Positions 1 through 5,118 of a DNA stretch of 10,543 nt are shown one piece after another. Within the stretch, counting starts at the first letter, position 1, and every line of letters begins with the position of its first letter. The DNA lies in assembly GCA_023664705.1 (NCBI GenBank), contig JAMPFE010000066.1, positions 1 through 10,543 on the forward strand, read 5' to 3'. The stretch is from Lachnospiraceae bacterium. GTDB lineage: Bacteria; Bacillota; Clostridia; Oscillospirales; Ruminococcaceae. A program made the translations under genes and the position numbers. The notes under the pieces were generated by a model that was not told where the DNA came from, searched no databases, and saw only the letters and a program-made list of their open reading frames with translations.

Positions 1-108
1 TAACAGGTGGAGAGCCGTGTACATCGAGAGGTGTAAGCACGGTTCGGGGGCGAGTGCTTGAAAACCTGTCACAGTGATGTGATAAGGCGTTGGGTACTTA
101 GCCTACAC
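1..108 (+). mobile_element. 3' end of a group II intron (domains V and VI)
   Basis: Positions 12-45 fold into a typical 34-nt domain V. The lower stem pairs 12-19 with 38-45, the upper stem pairs 21-25 with 30-34, the cap is a GAGA tetraloop at 26-29, and the strand opposite has a two-base AA bulge at 35-36. The catalytic AGC triad is at 13-15. A small hairpin (TCACA/TGTGA, about 69-82) and a GC-rich element ending in CCTACAC (about 86-108) follow and are taken as domain VI; that pairing is imperfect. The end at 108 is inferred from the usual AY terminus and is good to a few bases. The 5' part and any intron-encoded reverse transcriptase lie left of the window. Confidence 0.8.
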
Positions 109-213
109 CGAAAGAGCGGGCACTTTGAATGGGCGGCTCCCGCGATACTTTTTGCGTGTCTTGTGTTTATGCTGACTGCGCCGATGTACGTTTGGACGAT
201 CATCAACATTTAA
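109..213 (+). CDS. C-terminal end of a membrane protein split by the group II intron (partial)
   Basis: Directly after the intron's 3' end an open frame runs to TAA at 211-213. It encodes about 34 residues ending in a long hydrophobic stretch, roughly AILFACLVFMLTAPMYVW, which reads as a C-terminal transmembrane helix with a very short tail (TIINI). There is no start codon with a ribosome binding site here, so this is best read as the second exon of a gene whose first exon lies upstream of the intron. Its place just before the pore genes suggests a membrane component of the transfer machinery, but the family cannot be recognised from this fragment. The frame itself is clear; the exon boundary is inferred from the intron end and could shift by a few bases. 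Confidence 0.5.
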   Translation, partial: RKSGHFEWAAPAILFACLVFMLTAPMYVWTIINI

Positions 214-216
214 TTC

Positions 217-269
217 GGCGGCAATTTCAATTCGATGTTACGGCGACGTTTGAGAAATTGAACGCCGCC
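217..269 (+). other. Intergenic hairpin
   Basis: GGCGGC (217-222) and TTCAATT (226-232) pair with AATTGAA (256-262) and GCCGCC (264-269). This gives 13 base pairs broken by a small asymmetric internal loop, around a 23-nt apical loop. It starts four bases after the stop of the intron-split gene and is followed by ATTTT, so it could act as a weak terminator or as an mRNA processing or stability element between two operon genes. The T-run is too short for a confident terminator call. Confidence 0.5.
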
Positions 270-289
270 ATTTTATGAAAGGAAAAACA

Positions 290-682
290 ATGACTTTTTT
301 CGAAAACGAAATCAAGAAAATGTTCGGGAAGAATTCCGCATTGACGGACATCGGATATATGGGAAACACGCTTTTGGGCAGACTCACAGAAAATGCGTTC
401 GTCAAAATTTCGTTGTTTCCGAGCGTTTGCCACGGTGAATATTCGGCGCTTCTTATTCAGGTGATCAATCCCAAGAACGGCGAGGTTGACAGACAGCGGC
501 TGAATTTCAGCGACGGATTTGGCGAACCGGAAAAAAGTACGTACATCAGGGAAATATACGGAGACTCGTTTTGGCAAGGTTTCACGCCAACGCAAGAAAA
601 TTACGAGGCTATAAACCGCGCTGTCGAGCAGTACCTCGAAATGTTCCTCGAACCCGTTCAGGAAATGACGATGAGTATGTGA
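290..682 (+). CDS. Conserved hypothetical protein of the ICE transfer region
   Basis: A 130-residue soluble protein starting MTFFENEIKKMFG. An in-frame ATG at 275 is less likely, because AAAGGA at 278-283 lies six bases before the ATG at 290 and would be its ribosome binding site. No signal peptide or membrane segment is visible, and the protein ends in a methionine-rich tail. The pattern (FFENE-KK-FG near the start, a GR-L motif near residue 30, a C-terminal YLEMFLEP helix) resembles hypothetical proteins I recall from Clostridiales ICEs, but no function is known to me. It sits between the intron-split membrane gene and the VirB6-like gene on the same strand, so it is probably co-transcribed with the pore genes. 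Confidence 0.75.
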   Translation: MTFFENEIKKMFGKNSALTDIGYMGNTLLGRLTENAFVKISLFPSVCHGEYSALLIQVINPKNGEVDRQRLNFSDGFGEPEKSTYIREIYGDSFWQGFTPTQENYEAINRAVEQYLEMFLEPVQEMTMSM

Positions 683-724
683 CGGCAAAGTCAAATAATT
701 TTCGGGGGTGATAATATTTTCCTT

Positions 725-1579
725 TTGGATATAGGCGAATCCATCGTTACCAACATTTTGGAATTCATCACGGATTGGCTCTATCAGCAGATCATCGGCG
801 CGTTGGGTGACTTTTTTGCTGTGATGAATTTAATGGGTTCGGATCTGTTTGATCTTCCGTGGGTCAAGCAAATAGTTCAGCTTTTCAGCAACCTCGGCTG
901 GGCGTTATTTGTCGTGGGAATAGTGGTCGCGCTGTTTGAATTCGCTATCGAATCGCAGAACGGTCGCGGCGATCCGAAAGCACTTGCGCTTAACATTATA
1001 AAAGGTTTTTTCGCTGTAAGTTTATTCACCGTTGTTCCCGTGCAGCTTTACACGCTCGCCGTCAAAATGCAGATCGGAATGAACTGGAATATGACGGGCT
1101 TGGTAAGCCCCGAAAGCAATTCCCTCGCGGACGCTTGCTTGGACGTGATCAACGGAATGCTGTTCGGGTCGCTGCTCGGAATCTTGATCCTCATAATGAT
1201 GGGTTACGCCGTCATTAAAGTTTTCCTTTCGAGTTTAAAACGCGGAGGAATTCTGCTGATCCAAATAGCGGTCGGATCGCTATATATGTTCAGCGTGCCG
1301 CGCGGCTTCACGGACGGTTTTGTGATGTGGATAAAGCAAGTTATAGCGATCTGCTTGACGGCGTTTTTGCAGTCAACAATGTTGGTTTGCGGACTTATTT
1401 TGTTCAAAGATCACTGGCTTTTGGGACTTGGGATAATGCTTGCGGCGGGAGAAATTCCGAGGATCGCAGGCGCGTTCGGGCTTGAAACGGCGGCTCGTCC
1501 GAACATTCATTCCGTGGTGAATATGGCGCAGTTGGCTGTGCATTTAACGCAGATGGTAAGGACTGTTGCGGCAAAGTGA
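725..1579 (+). CDS. VirB6/TrbL-like conjugation channel membrane protein
   Basis: A 284-residue polytopic membrane protein with hydrophobic segments at about 50-75, 90-112, 143-168, 176-191, 204-227 and 231-242. The layout (amphipathic N-terminus, PW-KQI before the first helix, AGEIPRIAGAFGL near residue 241) matches the VirB6/TrbL-like proteins placed directly before PrgI in Clostridial ICEs of the Tn1549/CTn type. In type IV secretion, VirB6 proteins line the inner-membrane part of the DNA channel. No ATG is available: TTG at 725 is the usable start, with GGGGGTG at 704-710 rather far upstream. An ATT at 716 would be better spaced but is a rare start. The PrgI-like gene begins ten bases after the stop, which supports operon organisation. 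Confidence 0.85.
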   Translation: MDIGESIVTNILEFITDWLYQQIIGALGDFFAVMNLMGSDLFDLPWVKQIVQLFSNLGWALFVVGIVVALFEFAIESQNGRGDPKALALNIIKGFFAVSLFTVVPVQLYTLAVKMQIGMNWNMTGLVSPESNSLADACLDVINGMLFGSLLGILILIMMGYAVIKVFLSSLKRGGILLIQIAVGSLYMFSVPRGFTDGFVMWIKQVIAICLTAFLQSTMLVCGLILFKDHWLLGLGIMLAAGEIPRIAGAFGLETAARPNIHSVVNMAQLAVHLTQMVRTVAAK

Positions 1580-1588
1580 GGTGAGAGT

Positions 1589-1846
1589 TTGTATATTTAT
1601 CCAGACAATTTGAAAGCTGCGCCAATGCTGTTCTTGTGGCGGCTGAAAGATCTCGCCGTGATCGGGATCGGCGCACTCATTTCCGTGCTTGCCTGGGCGA
1701 AATTGGGATTTTCGCTGCCGCTGATCGGAACGCTCGTCTACGCGTTTTTGGCGATCCGATTTGACGGCACGAGCATCTTGGATTTTCTCAAATACGCTGT
1801 GCGGTATTTTTTTATCGAGCAGCAAGAGTACCGTTGGAAAATTTAG
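1589..1846 (+). CDS. PrgI family (VirB3/TcpE-like) conjugation membrane protein
   Basis: An 85-residue protein starting with the YIYPDNLKA motif, followed by a two-helix hydrophobic hairpin (about residues 22-58, including VIGIGALISVLAWAKLGF). A conserved IRFDGTSILDFLKYAVRYF block and an aromatic C-terminus (EQQEYRWKI) follow. This is the usual architecture of the small PrgI-like or VirB3-like proteins encoded between VirB6 and VirB4 in Clostridial ICEs; they are thought to hold the VirB4 ATPase at the membrane. The start is TTG at 1589, with GAGGTGA at 1578-1584 overlapping the stop of the VirB6-like gene. Unexpectedly, no VirB4 ATPase follows. Confidence 0.8.
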   Translation: MYIYPDNLKAAPMLFLWRLKDLAVIGIGALISVLAWAKLGFSLPLIGTLVYAFLAIRFDGTSILDFLKYAVRYFFIEQQEYRWKI

Positions 1847-1857
1847 TCGAATTTAGC

Positions 1858-1886
1858 TGGACTTTCGGGAAGATCTGTGGTATAAT
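1858..1886 (+). promoter_or_regulatory. Predicted sigma-A promoter with extended -10
   Basis: A perfect TATAAT at 1881-1886 is preceded by TGG (extended -10, TGN). TGGACT at 1858-1863 is a 4/6 match to the -35 consensus with a 17-base spacer. Transcription would start near 1893, only about 12 bases before the ATG at 1905, placing the GGGGGTGAG ribosome binding site at the very 5' end of the transcript. It lies inside the transfer operon and gives the small Cys-rich gene its own promoter. Confidence 0.65.
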
Positions 1887-1904
1887 CGATGTGGGGGTGA
1901 GAAA

Positions 1905-2108
1905 ATGCGCAGGATAACAAAAAACAGCGTAAAATGCAATTTGTGCGGCGATGTGATTGTCTCGGAGAGCGTTCACGATTTCAAATTCTGCAAATGCGGC
2001 GCGGTTTCCGTGGACGGCGGCAACGATTATTTGAGACGCACTTACAAGAACAGTTTCGAGGATTATACCAAACTTTCCGAATACGATGAAACCGAAAACG
2101 GGAGGTAA
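1905..2108 (+). CDS. Small Cys-rich protein, DUF7695-like, probable zinc binder
   Basis: A 67-residue protein with two cysteine pairs (CNLC at 10-13, CKC at about 29-31), then AVSVDGGNDYLRRTYKN and an acidic C-terminus. The CxxC...CxC spacing suggests a zinc ribbon or zinc finger. From memory the sequence fits the DUF7695 family, whose function I do not know. The start ATG at 1905 has a strong GGGGGTGAG site. Unlike its neighbours it has its own consensus promoter, and it sits between the PrgI-like gene and the next transfer gene, where a VirB4 ATPase is common. That arrangement suggests a cargo gene inserted in the transfer operon. The next ribosome binding site, GGAGGT, overlaps its last codons and stop, so the two are translationally close. 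Confidence 0.75.
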   Translation: MRRITKNSVKCNLCGDVIVSESVHDFKFCKCGAVSVDGGNDYLRRTYKNSFEDYTKLSEYDETENGR

Positions 2109-2110
2109 TT

Positions 2111-2674
2111 TTGAACAACAAAAAACAACAGCAAAACAATCAAAGCACACGCCAGCTTCTCGGAATCGAGAGCATTACGGAATATTCTTTAAAGACCGCT
2201 TCAAATGAGGCGGTCTTTTTCAGCATCAAGCCGAGCAATATTTCCGTGATGTCCGAGGCTGGGCTTGCGGCGAAGATCTACTCGCTGATGAGCGTTCTCA
2301 AAGGCTTGACGGAGATCGAAATACTCTGCGTGAACTCGCGGGAAAGCTTCGAGGGAAACCAAAATCATTTGAGATCGCTTGCGAAAAGAGAGGAAAATCC
2401 CGCCGTGCGAAAGCTGCTCGAACAGGATATGCAGCACCTCGATCATATCCAAGCGATGACGGCTACGGCTAGAGAATTCTTGCTGATCGTGAGGATTCGC
2501 GGACTGAAAGACAAGGAGATTTTCTCTTACTTGAACCGCATCGAAAAAACGCTCAACGAGAACGGATTCTCCGCGAGAAGATACAACGGCGAGGACATCA
2601 AAACGCTCCTCGCCGTCTATTTCGAGCAGAACGTGACCACGGAAAACTTTGAAAATTTTGACGGAGAAAGGTAG
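2111..2674 (+). CDS. VirB4 N-terminal-domain-like conjugation protein (standalone)
   Basis: A 187-residue soluble protein with a Gln/Asn/Lys-rich N-terminus, then an alternating alpha/beta pattern. ITEYSLKTASNEAVFFSIKP is followed by a helix (AAKIYSLMSVLKGL), a strand (EIEILCVN), a charged helical region and a second strand (EFLLIVRIRG), ending LLAVYFEQNVTTENFENFDGER. This resembles the N-terminal domain of VirB4-type ATPases, but there is no Walker A or B motif, so it is not a complete VirB4. I recall similar short proteins in Clostridiales ICEs; the family name is uncertain. TTG at 2111 has GGAGGT at 2101-2106. It follows the DUF7695-like gene by two bases and precedes the 2682 gene by seven. 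A terminator-like hairpin lies inside its 5' portion. Confidence 0.65.
   Translation: MNNKKQQQNNQSTRQLLGIESITEYSLKTASNEAVFFSIKPSNISVMSEAGLAAKIYSLMSVLKGLTEIEILCVNSRESFEGNQNHLRSLAKREENPAVRKLLEQDMQHLDHIQAMTATAREFLLIVRIRGLKDKEIFSYLNRIEKTLNENGFSARRYNGEDIKTLLAVYFEQNVTTENFENFDGER
2191..2220 (+). terminator. Terminator-like hairpin inside a coding region
   Basis: AAAGACCGC (2191-2199) pairs perfectly with GCGGTCTTT (2210-2218) around a 10-base loop, and the run of T continues to 2220. It has the form of an intrinsic terminator but lies about 80 bases into the VirB4-N-like gene, roughly 300 bases after the promoter at 1881. Translating ribosomes would be expected to cover it, so any effect should depend on translation. 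Confidence 0.45.
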
Positions 2675-2681
2675 GTTTTAA

Positions 2682-3728
2682 ATGGCAGATAACCTTATTT
2701 TGAACGCGGATATGGTTTGCAAAGCGGATCGGTTCGCGCCCAAGAAATGTGTTGTGGAAAAGGTGATCGAGGTTTCCGATTCGGAGTTCAAAAAATTCAT
2801 CGAAACGCCTATGGAGCGCAACTATTATCTTCCGCAGTACAAGGAGATCATGGGCTTTTACGATGACGTTTATCACGGCGTTCTGTTCGTCAACAAGGAA
2901 AGCGGCGATGGGATTCTTGTTAATTCCGAGGGCGCGGATTACGCTCGGTATTCGCAGTATATCCCGAACGCAAGGACGCTTGTAAAAGCGAACGAGCAAA
3001 CGGCTGCGTTGGACGCTTTGAAAACCCGAATGGACAGCTGTGTTGACGGTTGGCTTGATCGGAACGCGAAAGCGGACAAATTCGATATTCCGCTGACAGA
3101 CCTTATTAACGACTGTGATCTCGCCGAAATGTTTGTAAATTATGCGTCGGAACGGTTGATCGGCGATCCGAGGATCGAAGATTGCGAACTGACTCATAAC
3201 TCCTTGCAAGTGACTAAGCGCGAACTTGTTGAAACGCGACTGTACTGTCCGCTTAATTTTGTGATCGAATCCGATGAGGACGGCGCGGAGCCTTGCAAGG
3301 TGGATTCCGCGAATTACATCGACTACGATTACGAAATTAACGCGGCGATCCGTGACGATCTCTGCCGCGATGAGGGCGCAATAAAGCGAGGTTTGGCGGC
3401 ATATTTTCACGATGAGAACCTTGCTCAAAAGGTGCTTTCCGCGATTCCGAGAGCAGAAACGCGCGGCGGCGAACTGTACGGGGTAATTACCGTGAGATCT
3501 TACGGCGAACTCAACGAGGTTGAAATGATAGACCTCGTTGAGGACATCACCGGACAGCTTGCGGACGGTTGGGGCGAGGGCTTTGAGCAGCGCGGGATCT
3601 CGCTCGGCGGAGATAGGGTTTTCGTTTTGGAACAGCGAGGATTATTTCTTGAAACCCGAAGCGGAAATGTTTCCCGAACAGAAGATAGATCAGACTATGG
3701 GAGGTATTTAAATGGACAACAAAACTAA
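2682..3728 (+). CDS. Two-domain ICE accessory protein (DUF6329-like N-terminus), frameshifted near its C-terminus
   Basis: The open frame codes 348 residues. The N-terminal part (about 1-100, including KCVVEKVIEVSDSEFKKFI and GDGILVNSEGADYARY) resembles the DUF6329 family as I recall it. The C-terminal part begins at LYCPLNF (residue 187) and contains RGGELYGVITVRSYGEL and LADGWGEGFEQRGI. No catalytic motif, signal peptide or membrane helix is visible; function unknown. The last ~33 residues look wrong: after RVFV (ending at 3626) the +1 frame encodes WNSEDYFLKPEAEMF, the ending I expect for this family, and stops at 3709-3711 immediately before the next ATG at 3712. The native gene therefore probably ends at 3711, and the in-frame extension to 3728 is an artefact. 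The start ATG at 2682 has AAAGGTAGG upstream. Confidence 0.75.
   Translation: MADNLILNADMVCKADRFAPKKCVVEKVIEVSDSEFKKFIETPMERNYYLPQYKEIMGFYDDVYHGVLFVNKESGDGILVNSEGADYARYSQYIPNARTLVKANEQTAALDALKTRMDSCVDGWLDRNAKADKFDIPLTDLINDCDLAEMFVNYASERLIGDPRIEDCELTHNSLQVTKRELVETRLYCPLNFVIESDEDGAEPCKVDSANYIDYDYEINAAIRDDLCRDEGAIKRGLAAYFHDENLAQKVLSAIPRAETRGGELYGVITVRSYGELNEVEMIDLVEDITGQLADGWGEGFEQRGISLGGDRVFVLEQRGLFLETRSGNVSRTEDRSDYGRYLNGQQN
3625..3711 (+). other. Displaced C-terminal tail of the 2682 gene (+1 frame)
   Basis: In the frame starting at 3625 the sequence reads FWNSEDYFLKPEAEMFPEQK followed by IDQTMGGI and TAA at 3709-3711. The aromatic WNSEDYF motif fits the family ending better than the Arg-rich in-frame tail, and the stop abuts the next gene's ATG (TAA then ATG at 3712). 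Removing one T from the TTTT run at 3625-3628 would join the frames as RVFVWNSEDYF. Confidence 0.7.
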
Positions 3729-4172
3729 ACTTAGCAACAACGGCTCGGAGAGCAGCACGCTCTCCGAAAACACTAACGAATACGGAGGTAACACTATGGA
3801 TGAGAGAAACACGAACAACGTAACGGAACTGAAGCTCTACTGCCCTTTGAGATTTTGGTCGCGCCGGAGAACAGCGATGCCGACTGCTTTGAGGTGGAAG
3901 CGGATTACTTTGCCGACTGTGCGGACAAGATCAACGAGAAGATCATCGAGGATATCAAGTCCGATGAAACTGCCGCCGAGCGCGGCTTGGCATTCGGGTT
4001 CGTAAACGCGGCTCTCGAATCGAAGATCATCTCCGCATTTCCCGCTGTGGAGAACTGCGGCGGCGAACTGTACGGCGTTGTTACCGTAAAGCACAGCGGA
4101 GAGCTTTCCGTTGAGGAAATGGGCAAGCTTAAAGGAGTTCGCTATGAAAAATACGGTAACCATCGCGCTTGA
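3712..4172 (+). pseudogene. Frameshifted, truncated paralog of the preceding gene's C-terminal domain
   Basis: Two frames together rebuild the C-terminal domain of the preceding gene. The first frame starts at ATG 3712 (GGAGGT at 3699-3704 region) or at the in-frame ATG 3796 (its own GGAGGT at 3784-3789) and runs to LYCPL, ending at 3849. The match then continues in the -1 frame from GAG at 3849: EILVAPENSDADCFEV, then ERGLAFGF and CGGELYGVVTVKHSGEL, stopping at 4170-4172. From LYCPL through the GGELYGV block the two copies align without a gap. Left unshifted, the first frame gives Arg/Ser-rich nonsense to 4005. The copy also lacks the GWGEGFEQ and WNSEDYF ends, stopping about 40 residues early, and its end overlaps the DUF6103-like gene by 29 bases. 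Most likely a decaying duplicate; a recoded gene is the alternative. Confidence 0.7.
3843..3849 (+). other. CCCTTTG heptamer at the frameshift point
   Basis: CCCTTTG has the XXXYYYZ form of a -1 slippery site and is in the correct phase: the zero-frame codons are tgC CCT TTG. A -1 slip here joins LYCPL to EILVAPEN exactly as in the intact paralog. No convincing stimulatory stem or upstream Shine-Dalgarno element is visible, so a one-base deletion or sequencing error is equally possible. Confidence 0.4.
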
Positions 4173-4371
4173 CGATACGAAAATAACCGCGCTGAAAATG
4201 TATCTCTCGGAGAAAAACACCTCGCTTGATGCGGAGGTTTCCAAGTTCGCAGAACAGCTTTACGGCAAGACCGTTCCGCAGAATGTGCGCGATTTCATCG
4301 AGATGACGGCAAAGAAGCAGAGCGCGGAAAAGCCGAAACCTACTCGCGCGAAACCGACCGATCAGCCGTGA
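4144..4371 (+). CDS. DUF6103-like small ICE protein
   Basis: A 75-residue protein starting MKNTVTIALDDTKITALKMY, with a strand-helix pattern and a charged, Pro/Lys-rich tail (KPKPTRAKPTDQP). From memory it fits the DUF6103 family of small ICE proteins that follow accessory genes like the one at 2682; I know no function. The VTIALDD...ITALKMYLSEK pattern is reminiscent of a short ribbon-helix element, but this is not firm. The start is ATG 4144, with AAAGGAG at 4132-4138 six bases upstream; an in-frame ATG at 4111 lies within the preceding reading frame and lacks a good site. It is the last gene of the leftward block, before the repeat-rich non-coding region. Confidence 0.75.
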   Translation: MKNTVTIALDDTKITALKMYLSEKNTSLDAEVSKFAEQLYGKTVPQNVRDFIEMTAKKQSAEKPKPTRAKPTDQP

Positions 4372-4545
4372 CCGATTTTTGGGCGGCTGTCGCGCGATTT
4401 GCGAGGGCTTTCCGCAAAGGTCGGGTAACTCATCCCCCCGAACGGTTCTCACGCCGATCTGAGCGAATTTCGAGGAGTCGGCGAAACGGCTCTGCTAGTG
4501 ACGCGAGGGATATTCGGGGGTATGATTTTGATGCAAGTTAAAGGA

Positions 4546-4570
4546 CTTATGCCGCCGAGGGCGGCATAAG
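4546..4570. repeat. Perfect 11-bp inverted repeat in the candidate oriT
   Basis: CTTATGCCGCC (4546-4556) and GGCGGCATAAG (4560-4570) are perfect complements around a GAG loop. No T-run follows on the plus strand, which argues against a simple intrinsic terminator. A relaxosome-protein or relaxase recognition structure is more likely. Confidence 0.85.
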
Positions 4571-4580
4571 CCCGTAAACA

Positions 4581-4601
4581 CCGTCGGGCAAAGCCCGCCG
4601 G
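4581..4601. repeat. 9-bp inverted repeat with one mismatch
   Basis: CCGTCGGGC (4581-4589) and GCCCGCCGG (4593-4601) pair around an AAA loop with one T/C mismatch. It follows the 11-bp repeat by ten bases and probably belongs to the same transfer-origin structure. Confidence 0.75.
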
Positions 4602-4613
4602 AGATTTGAAAAG

Positions 4614-4652
4614 TGATTAAAAACCGCAAATTCATACGAATTTCTGATTAAA
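4614..4652. repeat. TGATTAAA direct repeats flanking an AAATTC/GAATTT inverted repeat
   Basis: TGATTAAA occurs at 4614-4621 and 4645-4652. Between them, AAATTC (4628-4633) and GAATTT (4638-4643) form a 6-bp inverted repeat with a 4-base spacer. The symmetric layout about 55 bases upstream of the RHH gene fits a binding site for the RHH protein, for autoregulation, relaxosome assembly or both. Confidence 0.7.
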
Positions 4653-4705
4653 TCTTCGGTGGGAATGCGGCGGTAAAGCCAAATAAAGTGATACAAGGAG
4701 CTGAA

Positions 4706-5116
4706 ATGAGCGATAATTCAACCAAAATACGCACGGGATTCTACCTTGAAAAGGAGCTATTGGACGAGTGCGACTGCTTTCTGGAGCAGTCCAATTCCCG
4801 TTCGCGCAACGAGCTTGTCCGGAAGGCTATCGAGTTTTATCTCGGACATTTGAAAGCGGACGATAACGTGGAATACCTTGCTCCCGCAATTAAAAAATTA
4901 GTTGCGGCATCGGTATCGGCATCGGAGGAAAAAACCTCGCGGCTGTTATTTAAAATAGCGGTCGAACTCGGGAAAATTTCCAATATGCTTGCCGCGGCTA
5001 ACGAGGTGGACGATGAAACGCTCCGCGAGCTGCACATCATGTGTCTTGACGAGGTGCGGAAAATCAACGGTATCATTACCTACGACAGCGCCGCGAGATT
5101 TCAGAGGAACGATTGA
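4706..5116 (+). CDS. Ribbon-helix-helix relaxosome accessory protein (MobC-like)
   Basis: A 136-residue protein whose first ~45 residues form a ribbon-helix-helix fold: the strand TKIRTGFYL, helix A (KELLDECDCFLEQS), the turn NSRSRNE and helix B (LVRKAIEFYLGHLK). The remainder is helical (APAIKKLVAASV, SRLLFKIAVELGKISNMLA), probably for oligomerisation or relaxase contact. Such proteins bind oriT and help load the relaxase, and they often repress their own operon. ATG 4706 has AAGGAG at 4695-4700; the in-frame GTG at 4688 would place that site inside the gene. The stop at 5114-5116 lies two bases before the relaxase ATG, giving tight translational linkage, and the candidate oriT lies immediately upstream. 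Confidence 0.85.
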   Translation: MSDNSTKIRTGFYLEKELLDECDCFLEQSNSRSRNELVRKAIEFYLGHLKADDNVEYLAPAIKKLVAASVSASEEKTSRLLFKIAVELGKISNMLAAANEVDDETLRELHIMCLDEVRKINGIITYDSAARFQRND

Positions 5117-5118
5117 CC

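Larger units (their letters stand above)
4372..4705 (+). other. Repeat-rich non-coding region, candidate oriT
   Basis: No convincing gene is present in these ~330 bases. The region holds at least four inverted repeats and one direct-repeat pair, listed separately where strong: TTTGCG/CGCAAA (4398-4403 and 4413-4418), the 11-bp repeat at 4546-4570, the repeat at 4581-4601, and AAATTC/GAATTT (4628-4633 and 4638-4643) flanked by TGATTAAA copies. It lies immediately upstream of the RHH relaxosome gene and the relaxase, the usual position of oriT in MOBP-type elements, with nic normally beside an inverted repeat. I cannot identify the nick site from the sequence alone. Confidence 0.65.

Noticed and set aside
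227..694. Long minus-strand open frame opposite the 290-682 gene
   Set aside because: It lies wholly across a gene with a good ribosome binding site on the plus strand, has no start signal of its own and no recognisable family.
2598..3428. 276-codon minus-strand open frame across the 2682 gene
   Set aside because: It is a by-product of GC-rich codon use in the plus-strand gene; no ribosome binding site, no operon context, and a composition unlike a real protein.
4522..4569. Short frame (about 15 codons) starting after GGGGGT and ending inside the 11-bp repeat
   Set aside because: It overlaps the strong inverted repeat of the candidate oriT, is very short, and has poor start spacing; chance is more likely.
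4372..4705. CRISPR array or iteron origin in the repeat-rich gap
   Set aside because: The repeats are different inverted repeats, not regularly spaced copies of one unit, and no cas or rep gene is adjacent.
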